Shown here: in pieces, positions 1 to 11,900 of the stretch | How the letters are laid out: each line of letters starts with the position of its first letter | How positions within the stretch are numbered: position 1 is the first letter of the stretch | Assembly (NCBI GenBank): GCA_034008185.1 | Contig: CM067104.1 | Coordinates: 186,001 to 250,000, forward strand | DNA: 64,000 nucleotides | Direction of reading: 5' to 3' | Origin: Gorsachius magnificus | Lineage: Eukaryota > Chordata > Aves > Pelecaniformes > Ardeidae | The notes under the pieces: generated by a model | Database searches by the model: none | What the model was told of the DNA's origin: nothing | The model's input: the letters and a program-made list of their open reading frames with translations, nothing else | Translations under genes and position numbers: made by a program

Positions 1-3000
1 GGCCTTCCTCCAGCGCATCCTCCTCACTCAGCGGTGGGGAGCTCCCACTGGTGCCCTCCCGCTCCAGCCTCGGCGCCTCTTCCTCCTCCTCTTCCTCCTC
101 TTCTGGCAGGCCCGGGAAGGACCCCAGCTCTGGGGCAGGGCTGGCATGGGGGCCGTCTCTGGGGGGGCTGGCTGGCGACTCCCCCTCGCCACCGGCCGTC
201 TCCATCTCCTCGTCCTCAGGGGGTTCGGCAGGGGCTGGGGTGCAGGCAGGAGAGCCCAGGGGAGGCGGTGGGGAGCCAGGGGGCTCAGTGTCCATGGCGG
301 TGCCGGGGCTGCTGGGGGGCTCGGGCAGGCTGGGGTGGGTGGCTGGGGCTCCTCGTCTTCCTTGGCATTGGGCAAGGGGTCTGGGGTGTGGGCAGGTGAG
401 ACAGCACAAAGATCTGGGAGCGTGGAGAGGAGGGGACAGTGACACCGCAGTCCTCAGTGGAGACACCTACAACCCCTCCAACCCCAGAGCTGTCCCCAGA
501 CCCACCTGGGGGAGCCGGGGGTGGGGGTTCCATCTCAGGGGGCAGCAAGGGCTCCGGCTCCAGCTCCATCTCCTCTTCAGGGGGCACCTCCGGGGCCAGG
601 GCTGGCGCTTCCTCTGCTACAGTCACCTCAGGGAAAAGACCTGCAGGATGGGGCCACAGGTGACGGGGGGCCATGGGGGTCCCCTCGTCCCCTGGGCCAC
701 CAGCCTGGGGCTGAGAGGCAACAAGCATCACCTCAGCCTGCCTCAGAGACCCTGCAGCCCCCCACGTACCCCCAAACTAGGACATCAAAGCATAAAATCA
801 GGGTCAACAGGTTGAGGGTCACGGAAGAGCAGTGCTGGGAGAGCACCCAGGTGTGGGACTCCTGCACCAATAGGAAGGGAAAAGGGACGGACCCAAAGGT
901 CCCCCATTTACCTGGTGGCTTGGGGTCCTCCTCGGGGGGCAGCTCGCTGGGGGGCAGCTTCTCGAGTGGTGATTTATTAGGGGACAGCGGGAAGGTACGT
1001 CAAGGGGCAGCACGTCAAGGGGCGGCTCGTTGGGGGGCAGCTCATCAAGGGATGGTTTACTGGGGGGCAGCTCCTCGAGGGGGGGCACCTCCACAGGGGT
1101 CGGCTCTCCAGGAGGAGACCCGCCATCGCCTGGGGGTGCCTCCTGGGGGTCACCCCCAAGCTGTGGCTTCTCATCACCCCCCACGGGCTCCGGCTCAGGC
1201 TGGGGGACGGGCACGTCCGGTGGCTCACTGCGGTCAGGGGATGCCAACCTGGATGGGGGGAGCGGGTGAGGGGAGTGGGGCTCAGGCGAGCCCCTCGCTA
1301 GGGCTGCGGGACCCGTCCTCCCCCCTGCAAAGGGGGCACCCAGCCCGACACCCCCCAGAGCCAGACCCCCATCCCCACTCACATCTGGGCAGGGGGGTCC
1401 AGTTGGGGCGTGTGTGCTGGTGCCCCGTGGGCATCTTCTGCGGCGCGGCGCTGCTGGCAGCCCTCGCACACCGAGTAGCTCCGATACCACTGGCAGCCAG
1501 GGTCGAGCCCTGCCGGGCGCCGGCCACAGTCCGAGCAGACCCGGCAGTTCTAGCGGGGGAGGCAGAGGCATGTCAGGGGCAGGCAGGGGGGAGACCAGGC
1601 ACCCCCGTGCCCCCTCAGCGAGAGCAGGACGCACCTTGCACTTCCAGGAGTCAGCGGGGAGGCCCTCGATGGCCGGCTCCATGCAGAAGGTGTGGTAGCC
1701 CTTGTCGCAAGCCTCGCAAACCAGCATCATGGAGTCCTCGCCGGGCTGCCTGCGGGGTGCAAGGAGGGAGCGTGAGGGCCACGTCCTCTTCCTGTGCGCC
1801 CCTTGTTGTCCCCCCCGCCACGGGGACGCGGACTCACCTGCAGGTTTGGCACACTTTGCACTCGGGGCACTGCCAGCCCGAGCGCTTGCGGGGCGTGAGG
1901 GCGATGTCCAGGCAGGCCCCGTGGTAGTGCTGCCCGCAGCTGGTGCAGAAAACCAGGTCCCGCAGGTCGCCCGGCCCATCGCACACCGAGCACCGGGCGT
2001 CCTCTGGGTGCAGGGAGAGAAAGGCGCTGTCAGGGCTGCCCCCTCGCTGGGCTCTGCCCCCCTGGGACCCCCCGCCAGGGCGGGAGAGGACCCAGCGCCC
2101 AGGGCTGGCAGCCCCAGCGCGCACGCACCCATCTGCACGGCCTCGGCCACGTGCTGGGGACAGAGGAGCCGGAGGGTCTTCATGGACTGGAAGCAGCCGC
2201 TAGCGGCAGCGCAGGGGAAGTGGTAGAGGCGGGGGCAGCCAGCCGCCCGGCACGGGATGGTGGCCCCCGTCCGCCGACAGTGTTCACATTTCTGAAAGTG
2301 GAGGAGTCCGGAGGGGTCAAAGACACTGCCCGGGGCCAGGCCGAGACCCCCCTGCCGCCCCCTGGGACCCACTCACCTGTGAGATCCCTGAGAAAACAGC
2401 TCTGTCCACGCCGGCCAGCCCCGCCGCCTCCTGCCTCACGCCAGCGGACCAAGCTGCGCACCAGCGGTGGACCCAGCAGTGCCCTGTGGGGAGGGGGTGT
2501 CAGGGATGGGGGGGCCCTGGGCCAGGCGGACATCCCAGGCAGTGGGAGGGGGACCCCAGGGCCAGGACCACACTCACCTGTGGGTTCAAAGAGCTGCACT
2601 AGAGTCACCTGCTCGGAGAAGCCGATCTGCGCCAGGTCGTCGCCCACTGGCTCTGGCTCTGGGGGGGCCTGGCCAGGACCCTTGGGGGGCTCGTGCCCCG
2701 CCAGCCGCTCGGGCCAGTCGGGCACCGGCTCGAAGCGCTGCAGCTCCCGCTGCCCGTGCGGGCTCCAGTCCCCACAGCTGCAGAGGGCACAGCGACGGGC
2801 CGGTGTGCTGGGGGGGGAGACGGAGGGTGTCACAGAGGCACTCAGGACCGCCCCCACCAGCTCCACGCCACCCCCTAAGCCCCTCCATCCTCACCTGCCA
2901 CCCTGGGGAGGTCCCTTCGTGTCCGTGCTCTCCGGCTCTGGCCCCGCGGAGGCTCCTTCAGGGGGTTTCAGGGGGTCCCCCTCCGCGCTGCCCATCTCCT

Positions 3001-3173
3001 CCGAGGCCACGGCCCCATCAGCTGCTGGGAGAGCGGCTGTCAGCCACCATGGGGGGGGACAAGCACCCAGCACCCCGGGGGGAGAACAGCACCGGCACCC
3101 CTAGCGCCCAGCCCTCACCTGGCACGGCCACGTCCGCGTCCTTCTCCTCGCTGGGCGGCTTCTGCTCGTCCAT
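1..3173 (-). CDS. KMT2D: KMT2D (MLL2) histone H3K4 methyltransferase, N-terminal exons, partial
   Basis: KMT2D is the very large nuclear H3K4 methyltransferase of enhancer COMPASS complexes; only its N-terminal end is here. Coding exons on the minus strand: 3119-3173 (starts MDEQKPPSEEKDADVAVP, compare human MDSQK), 2895-3021, 2578-2807, 2377-2483, 2129-2291, 1838-2003, 1635-1749, 1383-1549, 912-1248, then about 1-638. All listed junctions have AG/GT sites and matching phase. Exons 3-5 make the first extended PHD module (CALCSCG to LLCPQH), exon 6 a PHD (CSVCDGPGDL, CPECKVCQTC), exon 7 and 8 the next cysteine-rich finger (LVCEACDKGYHTFC, CRVCSDCG). From exon 9 the protein is Pro/Glu-rich with LPP-type repeats, as in the mammalian LSPPPEE region. 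Exon 9 has a one-base frame break near 983-1000 and the 1-638 exon at least one more near 300-490, so the downstream frame (acidic, MDTEPPGSPPPP onward) is only reached by correction. The catalytic SET end lies outside the window. Confidence 0.93.
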
Positions 3174-5260
3174 CCTGCCTCCGGCGTCCCTCGGGGGAGG
3201 CCCGCAGCTGCGAGGGAACAAGATCTGTCAGCACGTGGATGAAGGGGCCCTTCCCCAGCCCCCCCGCAGCCCCCCAGGACCCCCCCTGCCCGCCCAAGGG
3301 ACAGGGCAGCACCCTCTGGCCCCTCCCCCTGAGGCGAGTTTGTGGGGTCTCAGCCCGGCGGAAGCATCCCTCCCCAGGTGGGCCATGAGTGGGTGGCGGG
3401 TCCTGGTACCCCGGGGATCCACGAGACCCTGGGCAGGGATGGCACCTCCCTGTTCCTTCTGTCACCCACTGGCCCCCCCAGTCACCACCCAGGTCAGGAT
3501 GGGGATGGCACAGGGACACCCTGGGGGCAGCACCTCCCCACCGGCAAGGCTGTGCAGGGGCCAGGGGCACGTGACCTCAATTAAACCCACGGGGGGGGGG
3601 GGGGGAGGGGGTAACCCCAGCACTGCCACACACCAGCACCTCAGGGGGTCACCAGCACCCACCCAGCACCAGCTCCATGGGGGGGGGAAGCAGCCTCAGT
3701 GCCCACAGCAAAGCTGGGCCCCCCCCACACCGGTGCCTTGTGCCATGGGGCTGGGTAGGATTTGGGGTGTAGCAATAAAGTGGGGTGCCCAGGGTCCCCT
3801 CCCTCAGCACCCGTCTGCTGCCCTGTGCCTCGGATTCCCCAGGACCAGCGGTAACCCAGCCGCGCCCCCGCAGCACTGAAGGGGGGACCAAGATGGGTGC
3901 AGGGGGGGTCACCCACAAACACCACGACCAAAGCTGGGGGGGCCATGCCCCCTCCCACCAGCACTTTGCATGCCCCAAAAACCCGGGGGGGCCCAGGCAG
4001 CTGGGGCAGGAGGAGAAGCCCCCAAACCGACTGCAAGCCACGCGCGAGGGAGGGGGACGCACTGGGGCAGCCCCCAGCACCCCAAAGCCCCAGCTGCCCC
4101 CCGAGACGGTGCAGGGGAGGTCGGCAGGAGCTCCAGGCCCGGGAGTGGGGGGGCCACCCCAGCAAATCCCCTCCGGTTCCCCGGTAATCCCGAGGAGATT
4201 AGGGGCGCCCCGGGGCGGCTGCACGCTCCCCGGAAGGGCCCCGGCGTGCACCGGGGGGGGGGGCCAAGGGGGCCCGGCCGGGCCTGCCCGCGCCCCCGGG
4301 CTCCGGGGGCTCAAGCACCGCGCAGGGACGCCCCCCCCCCCCCCCGCCGGTGCCGCCGGGCCGCGCTCCACCCCCCCTCCCCGGTGCAAACGGGCCCTCC
4401 GGGGGGACGGCGGCAGCCAGGCCCCGTGCCCCGGCCCGCCGCGGCCTAGCCGGGCACCGGCACCGGGGCCCCGGGGCGCCGGGCCCGGCCGTACCTGCGC
4501 TCAGGCGGCGGCGCGGCGGCCCGGGCCCCGCCGGCTCCCTGGGCGGCGGGCATCGCCGGTACCGGTAGCGGACACAAAGGGAGCCGGGGGCCGCGCTCCG
4601 GGCCCGGCCGCCGGGGAGGCCTGGCCGGGAGGAGGCAGTGGCGGCGGCGCGGCCCGGCCCGGCGCGGCGGAGGCGGCGCGGCCCGGGGCCGAACGCGGGG
4701 CCTCTCCCTTCCGGGGCCGCGGGGCCCGGGCCCCGAACGCGCGGGAGCCCCGGCGGGGCCACCCCCCGCCCCCCGCCCGGCTCTTACCCCCGCGGCCGCC
4801 CTACGCCGACGGGCCTCGGGGCGCGGGGCGGACGGTGCTCCCCGGCGCGGCCATTTCCAGAGGAAAGTAGGTCCCGCCGCCCGCCCCCGCCCCGCCCCGC
4901 CCGCCCGCCCGCCCCGCCGGGGCCGCCGCGCTGCGCCCTGGGGGCCGCGGCCGGGGGGCGCCGCGCCCGGCCCCGGTGTCGCCGGGAGCCCGGCCCGCCC
5001 CCCCGGGGCAACGCCGGGTGCCCGCCGCCCCTCCCGGACCGGGCCCACGCACGCCCCCCCCCCCCCCCCCGCCAGCGGGGTACCCGTGCGCCGAGCGGGG
5101 CCGGGGCAGCCCGACCGGCCCCCCCGGGGGGGGGGCCCCCCCCCCCGGGGCCCCCGCCCCAGGACCCCCGGCAGGGACAGTGCAGCCCCGGGGGGACCAA
5201 GGACCGGTACGGGCTGGGCAAAGGGCCCCCCCGCGAGCCCGAGCCCCCTGGCCCAGGGTG
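3174..5260 (-). promoter_or_regulatory. KMT2D: KMT2D CpG-island promoter, 5' noncoding exon and intron 1
   Basis: This stretch is almost pure GC. A likely first exon ends at 4495 with a good minus-strand donor (GCGCAG then GTACGG) and would splice to an acceptor giving an exon start at 3207, 34 bases before the MDEQK start codon. Intron 1 (about 3208-4494) contains poly-G and poly-C runs and no recognised gene. The region 4500-5260 is a dense CpG island with many GGGCGG-like boxes and C/G-block runs (for example around 5120-5160). An in-frame upstream ATG in exon 1 (about 4551-4553) would add 31 residues to the N-terminus if used. The transcription start itself is not placed. Confidence 0.6.
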
Positions 5261-5689
5261 CGACACAGAGCCCCCCCACCCCAACACTGAGCATAGGGGG
5301 GCACAGAGCAGCCCCCCCCTGCACCCCAACACCCCACTTCCCTCCTCAGCAACTCCCTGCTCCTCTCTAACAGCGTAATTGGGTAATTAGCAGTAATTAG
5401 CCTGACTGGGTGGAGATAAGCCACATGGGGAACCGCAGCCAGGCCAGGCACCCTGGCACTGCAGAGCCCCCCCCTCCCCACCCGCTCACCCAGCCAGGGC
5501 TGTGGCTCTCCAGGGGGGACAGGGCTGCAGAGCCCCCCCAGGGTCCCAGTGACAGCCCCCAGGGTGCTGAGCCCCAGGGGGAGGGGGGGCAATGCTGGGG
5601 TATTAGGGGGATCCCCATGTGCTGCCTCACCTCCCTGGCAGCCCCCCCCCCAGCCCAGGCTCCAAGGGGGTTCACAGACAAAACAACCA

Positions 5690-5695
5690 TTTAAT
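5690..5695 (-). terminator. RHEBL1: Putative RHEBL1 polyadenylation signal
   Basis: On the minus strand this reads ATTAAA, the commonest variant poly(A) signal. It lies about 370 bases after the RHEBL1 stop codon. The sequence 5260-5690 between it and the KMT2D CpG island shows no gene. No other AATAAA or ATTAAA on the minus strand was noticed nearer the stop, but the assignment rests on position only. Confidence 0.45.
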
Positions 5696-6064
5696 TGTTC
5701 CAGCCCCGCGGCCCTGACTCCCACGAGCGACGGCTGCCAGCGCGGCACAGCCGGACCGCGGCCCCGCGCCGGGAACAACACCCGCATTCAGCCCTGACTC
5801 CCCGTGGCCGGAGGGGGAACAGCCCCAGCGTGTCCTTGTGCGTGTCAGGGGACAGCAGCTACGAGCAGGGGGTGCTCTGCAGCTGGGACGGGACCCCTGC
5901 CCCGCTCCCAGCCCCTCATGAGCCCCACGTCCTGTGCAAAGTGAGGGGTCCCACACAACAGCGGGACCACATGGCCCCAGACCCCCCCAGAAGCCACCAG
6001 CATGGTCTGGGGGAAGGTCCCATGGGAGGTCTGCCCCATCCCGGGGGTCCGCCCTGGGCAGGGC

Positions 6065-7747
6065 TCACATCAGGCAGCAGCCGGTCGATCTGCCATAAGA
6101 GTTGTCCACCCGGTCGATCTCCTCAATGATCTTCGTGAAGATCCCCTGGGTCACCTGGGGACAAGGGGACATCAGCCCCACCACCCCAGGGATTCCCCTG
6201 CTCCCAGCCCCGGGTGGGGTACATCACCCTGCCCCAGACCTGGCTCTCCTTGGCCGAGGACTCGAGGAAGATGGCCCCCCACGACTCTGCCAGCTTCTTC
6301 CCTTCATCCGTCTTCACCTCCCGGCTGCAGACACAGCACAAGATGGGCGGGATGGGCCACCAGGTCCCCGGCAGGGGGCACAGCGGGAGGGGATGGGACC
6401 CCCAGAGCCCTCCTTACCTCTGCAGGGACAGGTCCGCCTTGTTCCCCACCAGCACCACGGGCATGCTGCGGGCATGGGGAGGGTGAGGGCCTGGCCCCCC
6501 CTGGGCTCCCCCCTCCCCGGGAGGGACAGCACCTACCGCGTCTTCCCCCGGCTCTCATACAGCTTGTTGTGAAGGGTCTTCACCACCTGGAAGCTGCGGG
6601 GAGAAGGAGAAATCCGGCCACTGCCCACCACCAGGGTCCCCCCCCTCGAGGGGACCCAGCCCCAGCCTCGAGGGCGTGGGGCCAGCCCGGCAGGGAGGGC
6701 AGCTGGGTCCCTCACCTCCGCAGGGACGTCACCGAGTACACCAGGACGTAGCCGTGGATGCCAATGACGAAGGAGTGGGGCAGGATAGTGTACTCATCCT
6801 GGGGGAGGGCAGGGCTAGTGCCAGGGGTGGCTCCAGGGGCAGCAGCCCCCTTGCCCCCCCCCGGGCCCCCCTCCCCACCCCCAGCATTACCTGCCCGGCC
6901 GTGTCCACCAGCTGGAGTTGGAACTCATCCTTCCCCACCACCACGATCTTGTTGTAGGCTGGGAAGGTGGCACCAGGTTAATGGGGCTGGCCAGGACCCC
7001 CACACCCCTCCCAGGGACCCCCCCCACCCAGCCTCCCCTCCATCCCACTCTGGGGGTGGCCCTGGCACAAGGCTTTGGGATACAGCCCAGAAGTGGGGAT
7101 GCATCTGTCCCCATCACCCGCGGGCCCATGGAAGTGGCAGGAAGGGGGACGCCAGGCAGTCATGTCCTGGGTTGTGTCTCGTCCCCCCGTTCCCCCCCCC
7201 CCCCAAACTTACTGCTCTCCACCGTGGGCTCGTAGCACTCCATGAACTTCCCCTCCACGAACTGGTGGGCCAGGGAGGTTTTGCCTGGGGGGGGAAGCGC
7301 AGGGCTGAGGGTCGGGGTCCCGGCATCGCCGCGCGGCAGGGGAAGGAGCCCGGCCGGGAAGGGAACCGCCTCCGTGCCCCTGCGCTCGCCACCCCCTCCC
7401 GGGGGGTCCCAGGGGACGCGGTCCCTGGGGACGGGGGCTCCCGGAGCGCGTGTCCGGGCTGAGCACCGCCCCACAGCTCCCACCCGAGGTGGCGACCCGC
7501 CGTGCTCCGAGCCCACGGCGGCGGGAGGCACCCACGAGGGGCCCGGTGCACCCCCCGTACCCCATCCCCGGCAGAGCCCCGTGGGGCGGCCCCGCTCCCA
7601 CGCACCACCCAGGCAGGGCCCCCCCGCCTCCAGGAGCCACAGCGGGCAGCGGGCACGGCCCTTCCCCCCCACGACCCCCGCCCCCCCGCACTGACCCACG
7701 GCGCGGTACCCCAAGATGAGCACTTTGCGGTGGCGCAGCGGCGGCAT
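6065..7747 (-). CDS. RHEBL1: RHEBL1, Ras homolog enriched in brain like 1 (small GTPase)
   Basis: Eight exons: 7696-7747, 7213-7284, 6891-6958, 6716-6798, 6537-6593, 6418-6465, 6240-6324, 6065-6154. They give 555 nt, 184 residues, close to the 183 of human RHEBL1, with every junction in phase. The start [20 protein letters not shown] carries the P-loop with the Rheb-type Arg in the place of Ras Gly12. Other boxes seen: PTVES in the effector loop, VDTAGQDEY (G3), GNKADL (G4) and ESSAKE (G5). The protein ends CCLM, a CAAX box for farnesylation, so membrane attachment is expected. Rheb-family GTPases activate mTORC1. It sits between KMT2D and DHH exactly as in mammals. No defect seen. Confidence 0.96.
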
Positions 7748-7960
7748 GGCCCGGGGGGCGGGCGGGCAGCGCGGGCGGGCGCGGCACACAGCGCTATAAA
7801 CCGCCCGCCGTGGCGGGAGGGGGGGGGGGGGCGGCACCCCACCCCGGCGGCCCCCCGCCGGGGGGGCGGGGCGCGGCGGCGGCGCATGCGCGCTGGCCGC
7901 CGGGGATCCATTCATGAAAACGGAGGGAACGGACGGGGCCACGTGGTGGCCGCCACCTGA
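7748..7960 (-). promoter_or_regulatory. RHEBL1: RHEBL1 promoter region
   Basis: A GC-rich stretch directly upstream of the RHEBL1 start codon. On the minus strand it carries a TATA-like TTTATAG at 7794-7800, about 47 bases before the ATG, which would leave a short 5' leader. GC-box-like GGCGGG runs flank it. From 7960 to about 8150 the sequence is GC-rich spacer before the DHH 3' end, with no gene seen. Confidence 0.45.
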
Positions 7961-8156
7961 GCGGGCGGGGGGGGGTCCCCGCCTCCTGCCCTCCCCCGCC
8001 CAGCCCCGGGGACCCCCGCACCCACCTCCTGCTCCCTGAGATCCCCACCCCGGCCCCGGGGACCCCCAGCCCCGCGGGATGCCCGGACCCCAGCCCCTGG
8101 CCGGCCTTGCACAGCCCCCGCTCCCAGCCACGGCTCCACCAGGGCCATAGAGTCTC

Positions 8157-8162
8157 TTTATT
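8157..8162 (-). terminator. DHH: Putative DHH polyadenylation signal
   Basis: The minus strand reads AATAAA here, about 800 bases past the DHH stop. The sequence 8163-8955 would then be DHH 3' UTR; it includes an AT-rich patch at 8195-8345 with further A/T tracts on the minus strand, which differs sharply from the surrounding GC-rich sequence. Confidence 0.5.
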
Positions 8163-8955
8163 TCTCCAAACAATTAAATAGTAGTATTTCTCCTTTTTTT
8201 TTAAACAGAAGTGGTTAAAAGCAGGCTGCCCCCCTGCCCCGCGGGCGGGGCCCGCTGCCGGGGCGGCCGGGCATGGGGGACATTTATATTACCATTTATA
8301 AATAGAAAAATAAAACTCTCAAGCAGGGCAGGTTAGCGGTTAGCGCGGTTAGAGCCAGGCCCGGCACAAGGTGCCCGTGGCAGATGCCCCCTCCAGCCTC
8401 CCTGCGGCACTGAGCTGCACGGGGACAGGGACAGGGACACCGCGGGTGATGGAGGGACAGACCCAGAGCTGGGGGACGCGCAGGAGCTCCTGCCAGATGC
8501 CTGGTCTTGGGTTGATTCGGCATCCCCACCCCACCCCGTGGGGCTGGATTTGGCCCTTGGGCAGGGTCTGGCGGTGCCCGGCCTCAGCTCGACAGGCAGC
8601 AGCCCCGGCCCCAGCTGCAGCGGTTAATAAAGCAATAAATACAGGGGGAGCGCACGGGGGTCCAGGGCGCAGGGACCCAGCCAGGCACCCAGCAGTGCTG
8701 CGGGGAGGCTCCGGGACATGGGAGGGGTCCAAGCCCAGGTCCCTGGGCCACCTTGTCACAGGGACCCCATCACCACCACCCCATGGCCCCGGGCAGTGCT
8801 CTGGCAAGAGGCACCCTGACCTCTCCGCGGGTCTGGGAGTGCTCCTGTCCCTCCTCCCCAGCACCTATCGGTTCAAGGGGGACCCAGGGCCAGAGCCCCC
8901 GGCTTCCAGTGTGTGGTGTGATCTGCAGAACGACGACTCGGGAGGCTGGGGAGCC

Positions 8956-11900
8956 CTACGCCTGCAGGGCCTCGTGGCCCAGCACGCCCCCGGCCAGCCG
9001 GTAGAGCAGGCGGGAGTACCAGTGCATGCCCCTGGCGCCGTCCCGTTGCTCACCTCGGCACGGGTGGGCAGCAGCGAGAGAAGCCCATGGAAGAGGCGGA
9101 GGGGGGCAAAGGCGCGGTGGGCCCAGCGGTGGCTTTCCAGGACGGCGTAGCAGGATGCCAGCACCCCATTGACCAGCAGGGTCCCATGGGAGGTGAGGGG
9201 GGCAAAGACGCCCACACCATCCTCCCGTGAGACCCGCAGCACCCGTGCGGGGCGCAGCCCCTGCCCGCCAGCCCCATGGGCCAGCACCGCATCACCTGGC
9301 CGCACGCGGCGGGCGAAGACGGGCAGGAAGGCGGCCGTGCTGTTGGCCGCCCCGCGGGCTGCGAAGACCAGGTGGGATGGGGTGAGGAGCAGCCGGCGCG
9401 CCGGGCTGGCCGTCTCGATGGCCACAAAGGAGGCACGTTGGCCCAGGTCACGGTCGAGGAAGAGCAGCACCTCGGTGGGCACCAAGCGCCCACCCGGCTC
9501 CGCGCCCAGCACCCAGTCACCCCGGCGCAGGTCGGCCAGGCCCCGGCGCTCACCACTCCGCAGTGTCACGGTGGCGTGGCCAGGGAAGCAGCCACCGGTG
9601 CGGACAGCCAGCGAGTTATCTGGGTGGAGGGAGAAAGCCATGGGTCCCCTGTCCCCACCAGCCACCTCCACTGGCCACCACCTCCAGAGGGGAAATGGCC
9701 CCAAGCAGAGCTGCCCCCCCCGGCCCCCAAACCGCCCCCGGAACAAAGCGGGTATTTTCTGAAACCTCCCCTGGTTCCTGCGTGTGGCTCCCAGGGAGGC
9801 CGGGCACTGCAGGGCCCCTTTGTCCACCCCGCACTGACGCCCTTTGTTCGGGGCTGGGTACGGTGACATTTATACGGCCACTTTCACTTTCTGTCAATTG
9901 TCACTTCTGGGCCGGACAGGAGCTGCCAGCCAGAGCAGCCGTGGGGCTGGGGGGCACGGGCTGGGCTGCAGCCATCCAGACCAGGAGCTGGACCGTGAGG
10001 GGGGCTCTGGCCAGGCAAAACTGGGAGGGAAAGTGTGAGCTTTGCCCATCTGGTGGCCACAAAAGCTGGGGGGAGCTGTGCTGGGGCCACACACAGGCTG
10101 AACCCGCTGGAGCTGGACACCGGCTGGAGCAGGGCTGCATCCCATGTGGATCTGGGGTGCCAAGGAGGAGCAGGGGGGGCTGCGGGGCCACAGGCTGGGG
10201 TGTTTATGGGGGCAGCAGCCCCTCGCCCCAGCAGCAGCCCCCCTCACATGGTACCTGCTTTGACGGAGACGTGGATGTGTGCCTTGGACTCGTAGTAGAC
10301 CCAGTCGAAGCCGGCCTCCACAGCCAGGCGCGCCAGCATGCCGTACTTGTGGCGGTCGCGGTCAGAGGTGGTGATGTCCAGCGCCCGGCCCTCGTAGTGC
10401 AGCGAGTCGGGGAGGTGGTGCCCGTCCTCGTCCCAGCCCTCTGTCACCCGCAGCTTCACCCCTGGCCACATGTTCATCACCGCAATGGCCAGCGAGTTCA
10501 CCCGCTCCTTGCAGCGCTGCAGGGGGGGACACCAGCACTGGCGTCACCCTCAGCCCCACTGCAACACCTGGTCCCTTCCCCGGGGGGGTCCCGCATGCAG
10601 ACAGACAGACGGACACCAGGCCTGCACAGGGCTTGGAGGGAGCAGGAAGGGGCTGGTGGTGGGGTGCGGATGGGGGGGTGTCTCCCCCGGGCACAGAGAG
10701 GGGCACGGCCGAGCTGCCCCCCCGGCTGGGCACAGGTTGAACGTTAACGAGCCCTGGAGCTGCTCCCTGGTGCAGGCAGCCGGGCAGAACGGGCAGGGGA
10801 CCGGGACGGGGACCGGGATGGTGTCACCTTCCCCGCGGCAACGGCCATGACTGATTAACCCGGCGGGGGGGCTGCGGGGCAGAGCCGGGGGTGCAGCTGA
10901 ACCTGAACCGGACCCGAGTCCCGGAGTGGCACCGGGGGGCGCTCAGCGCCGGCCAGGCAGGACGGAGAGGGGAGCAGGGCCGGGGCGGGGGGGGGCCGGG
11001 GGGGTCCGGCGCTCCGGTGCCCAGAGCCGGGGGCAATCGTGGGGGGTCCCAGGCGGCTCCGAGGGTCCCCCTCCCCATCAGCAGCGGCAGCGCCAACGTG
11101 GGGTGCAGGGGTCTGAGCTCCCCCCGGTCCCCCCCAGCAGCCGGTGGGGTCGCGGTGCCTCTCCGCGCCCCGGGCCCCCGCCCCCCCCCCGGGGCGGCCC
11201 GGCCCGGGGGGGCGGGCCGGGGGGGCGGAAGGCCCGGCCCGGCCCGGCCCGGCCCGGCGCAAGGGCGCCTTCCAGCCCGGCGCTGACCTCAGGCCCCGGG
11301 AATGCCGGCCCGGCCACAAAGGGCCCTTTCAGCCGCCCGCACCCCGAGCCGGCTCCCCCGGCCCCCCGGGCCCCCCCCCCCCCCCGCCGGCGCCTCCTGG
11401 ACCACTCGCAGCATCCCCCGTCGCCATGGCGACCGCGGAGCCGCCCCCTGAGCATCCCGGCGGGGCGCGGCGCGTCCCGGGCTCCCGCCGCCCTGGCTTC
11501 CCCCCCACCCGGGGAGACGGGTACCGGGGCCGCCCCGGGGGGCCCCCCTGCCGCGCCGCCAAGGGACGGGGAACGGCGGCGGGGACCGGGGCGAGGCACC
11601 GTGCGCCCCGGGAAGGGTGGGTGCCCCCCGGGGAGGGTTGGTGCCGCCCGGGGAGGGTTCGTGCGCCCCGGGGGGGTCGCTGCGCTCTCCGCCGCCCCCC
11701 CGCCCCCCCCCGCGTCCCCGCGTCCCCGGGAGCGACGCCGGGCCGGGCCGGGCGCAGCCCCCACCTCGGTCATGAGCCGGTCCGCCCCCGTGTTCTCCTC
11801 GTCCTTGAAGATGATGTCGGGGTTGTAGTTGGGCACCAGGTCCCTGAAGCGCTCCGAGCCCCGCAGCACTTTGCCCTCCGCCTTCCCGCTCGCCCCCAGC

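Noticed and set aside
521..1927. 468-codon plus-strand open frame
   Set aside because: Antisense to KMT2D exons with matching splice sites on the minus strand; low-complexity composition.
3770..3780. AATAAA on the plus strand in KMT2D intron 1 as a poly(A) signal
   Set aside because: No plus-strand gene upstream; chance match.
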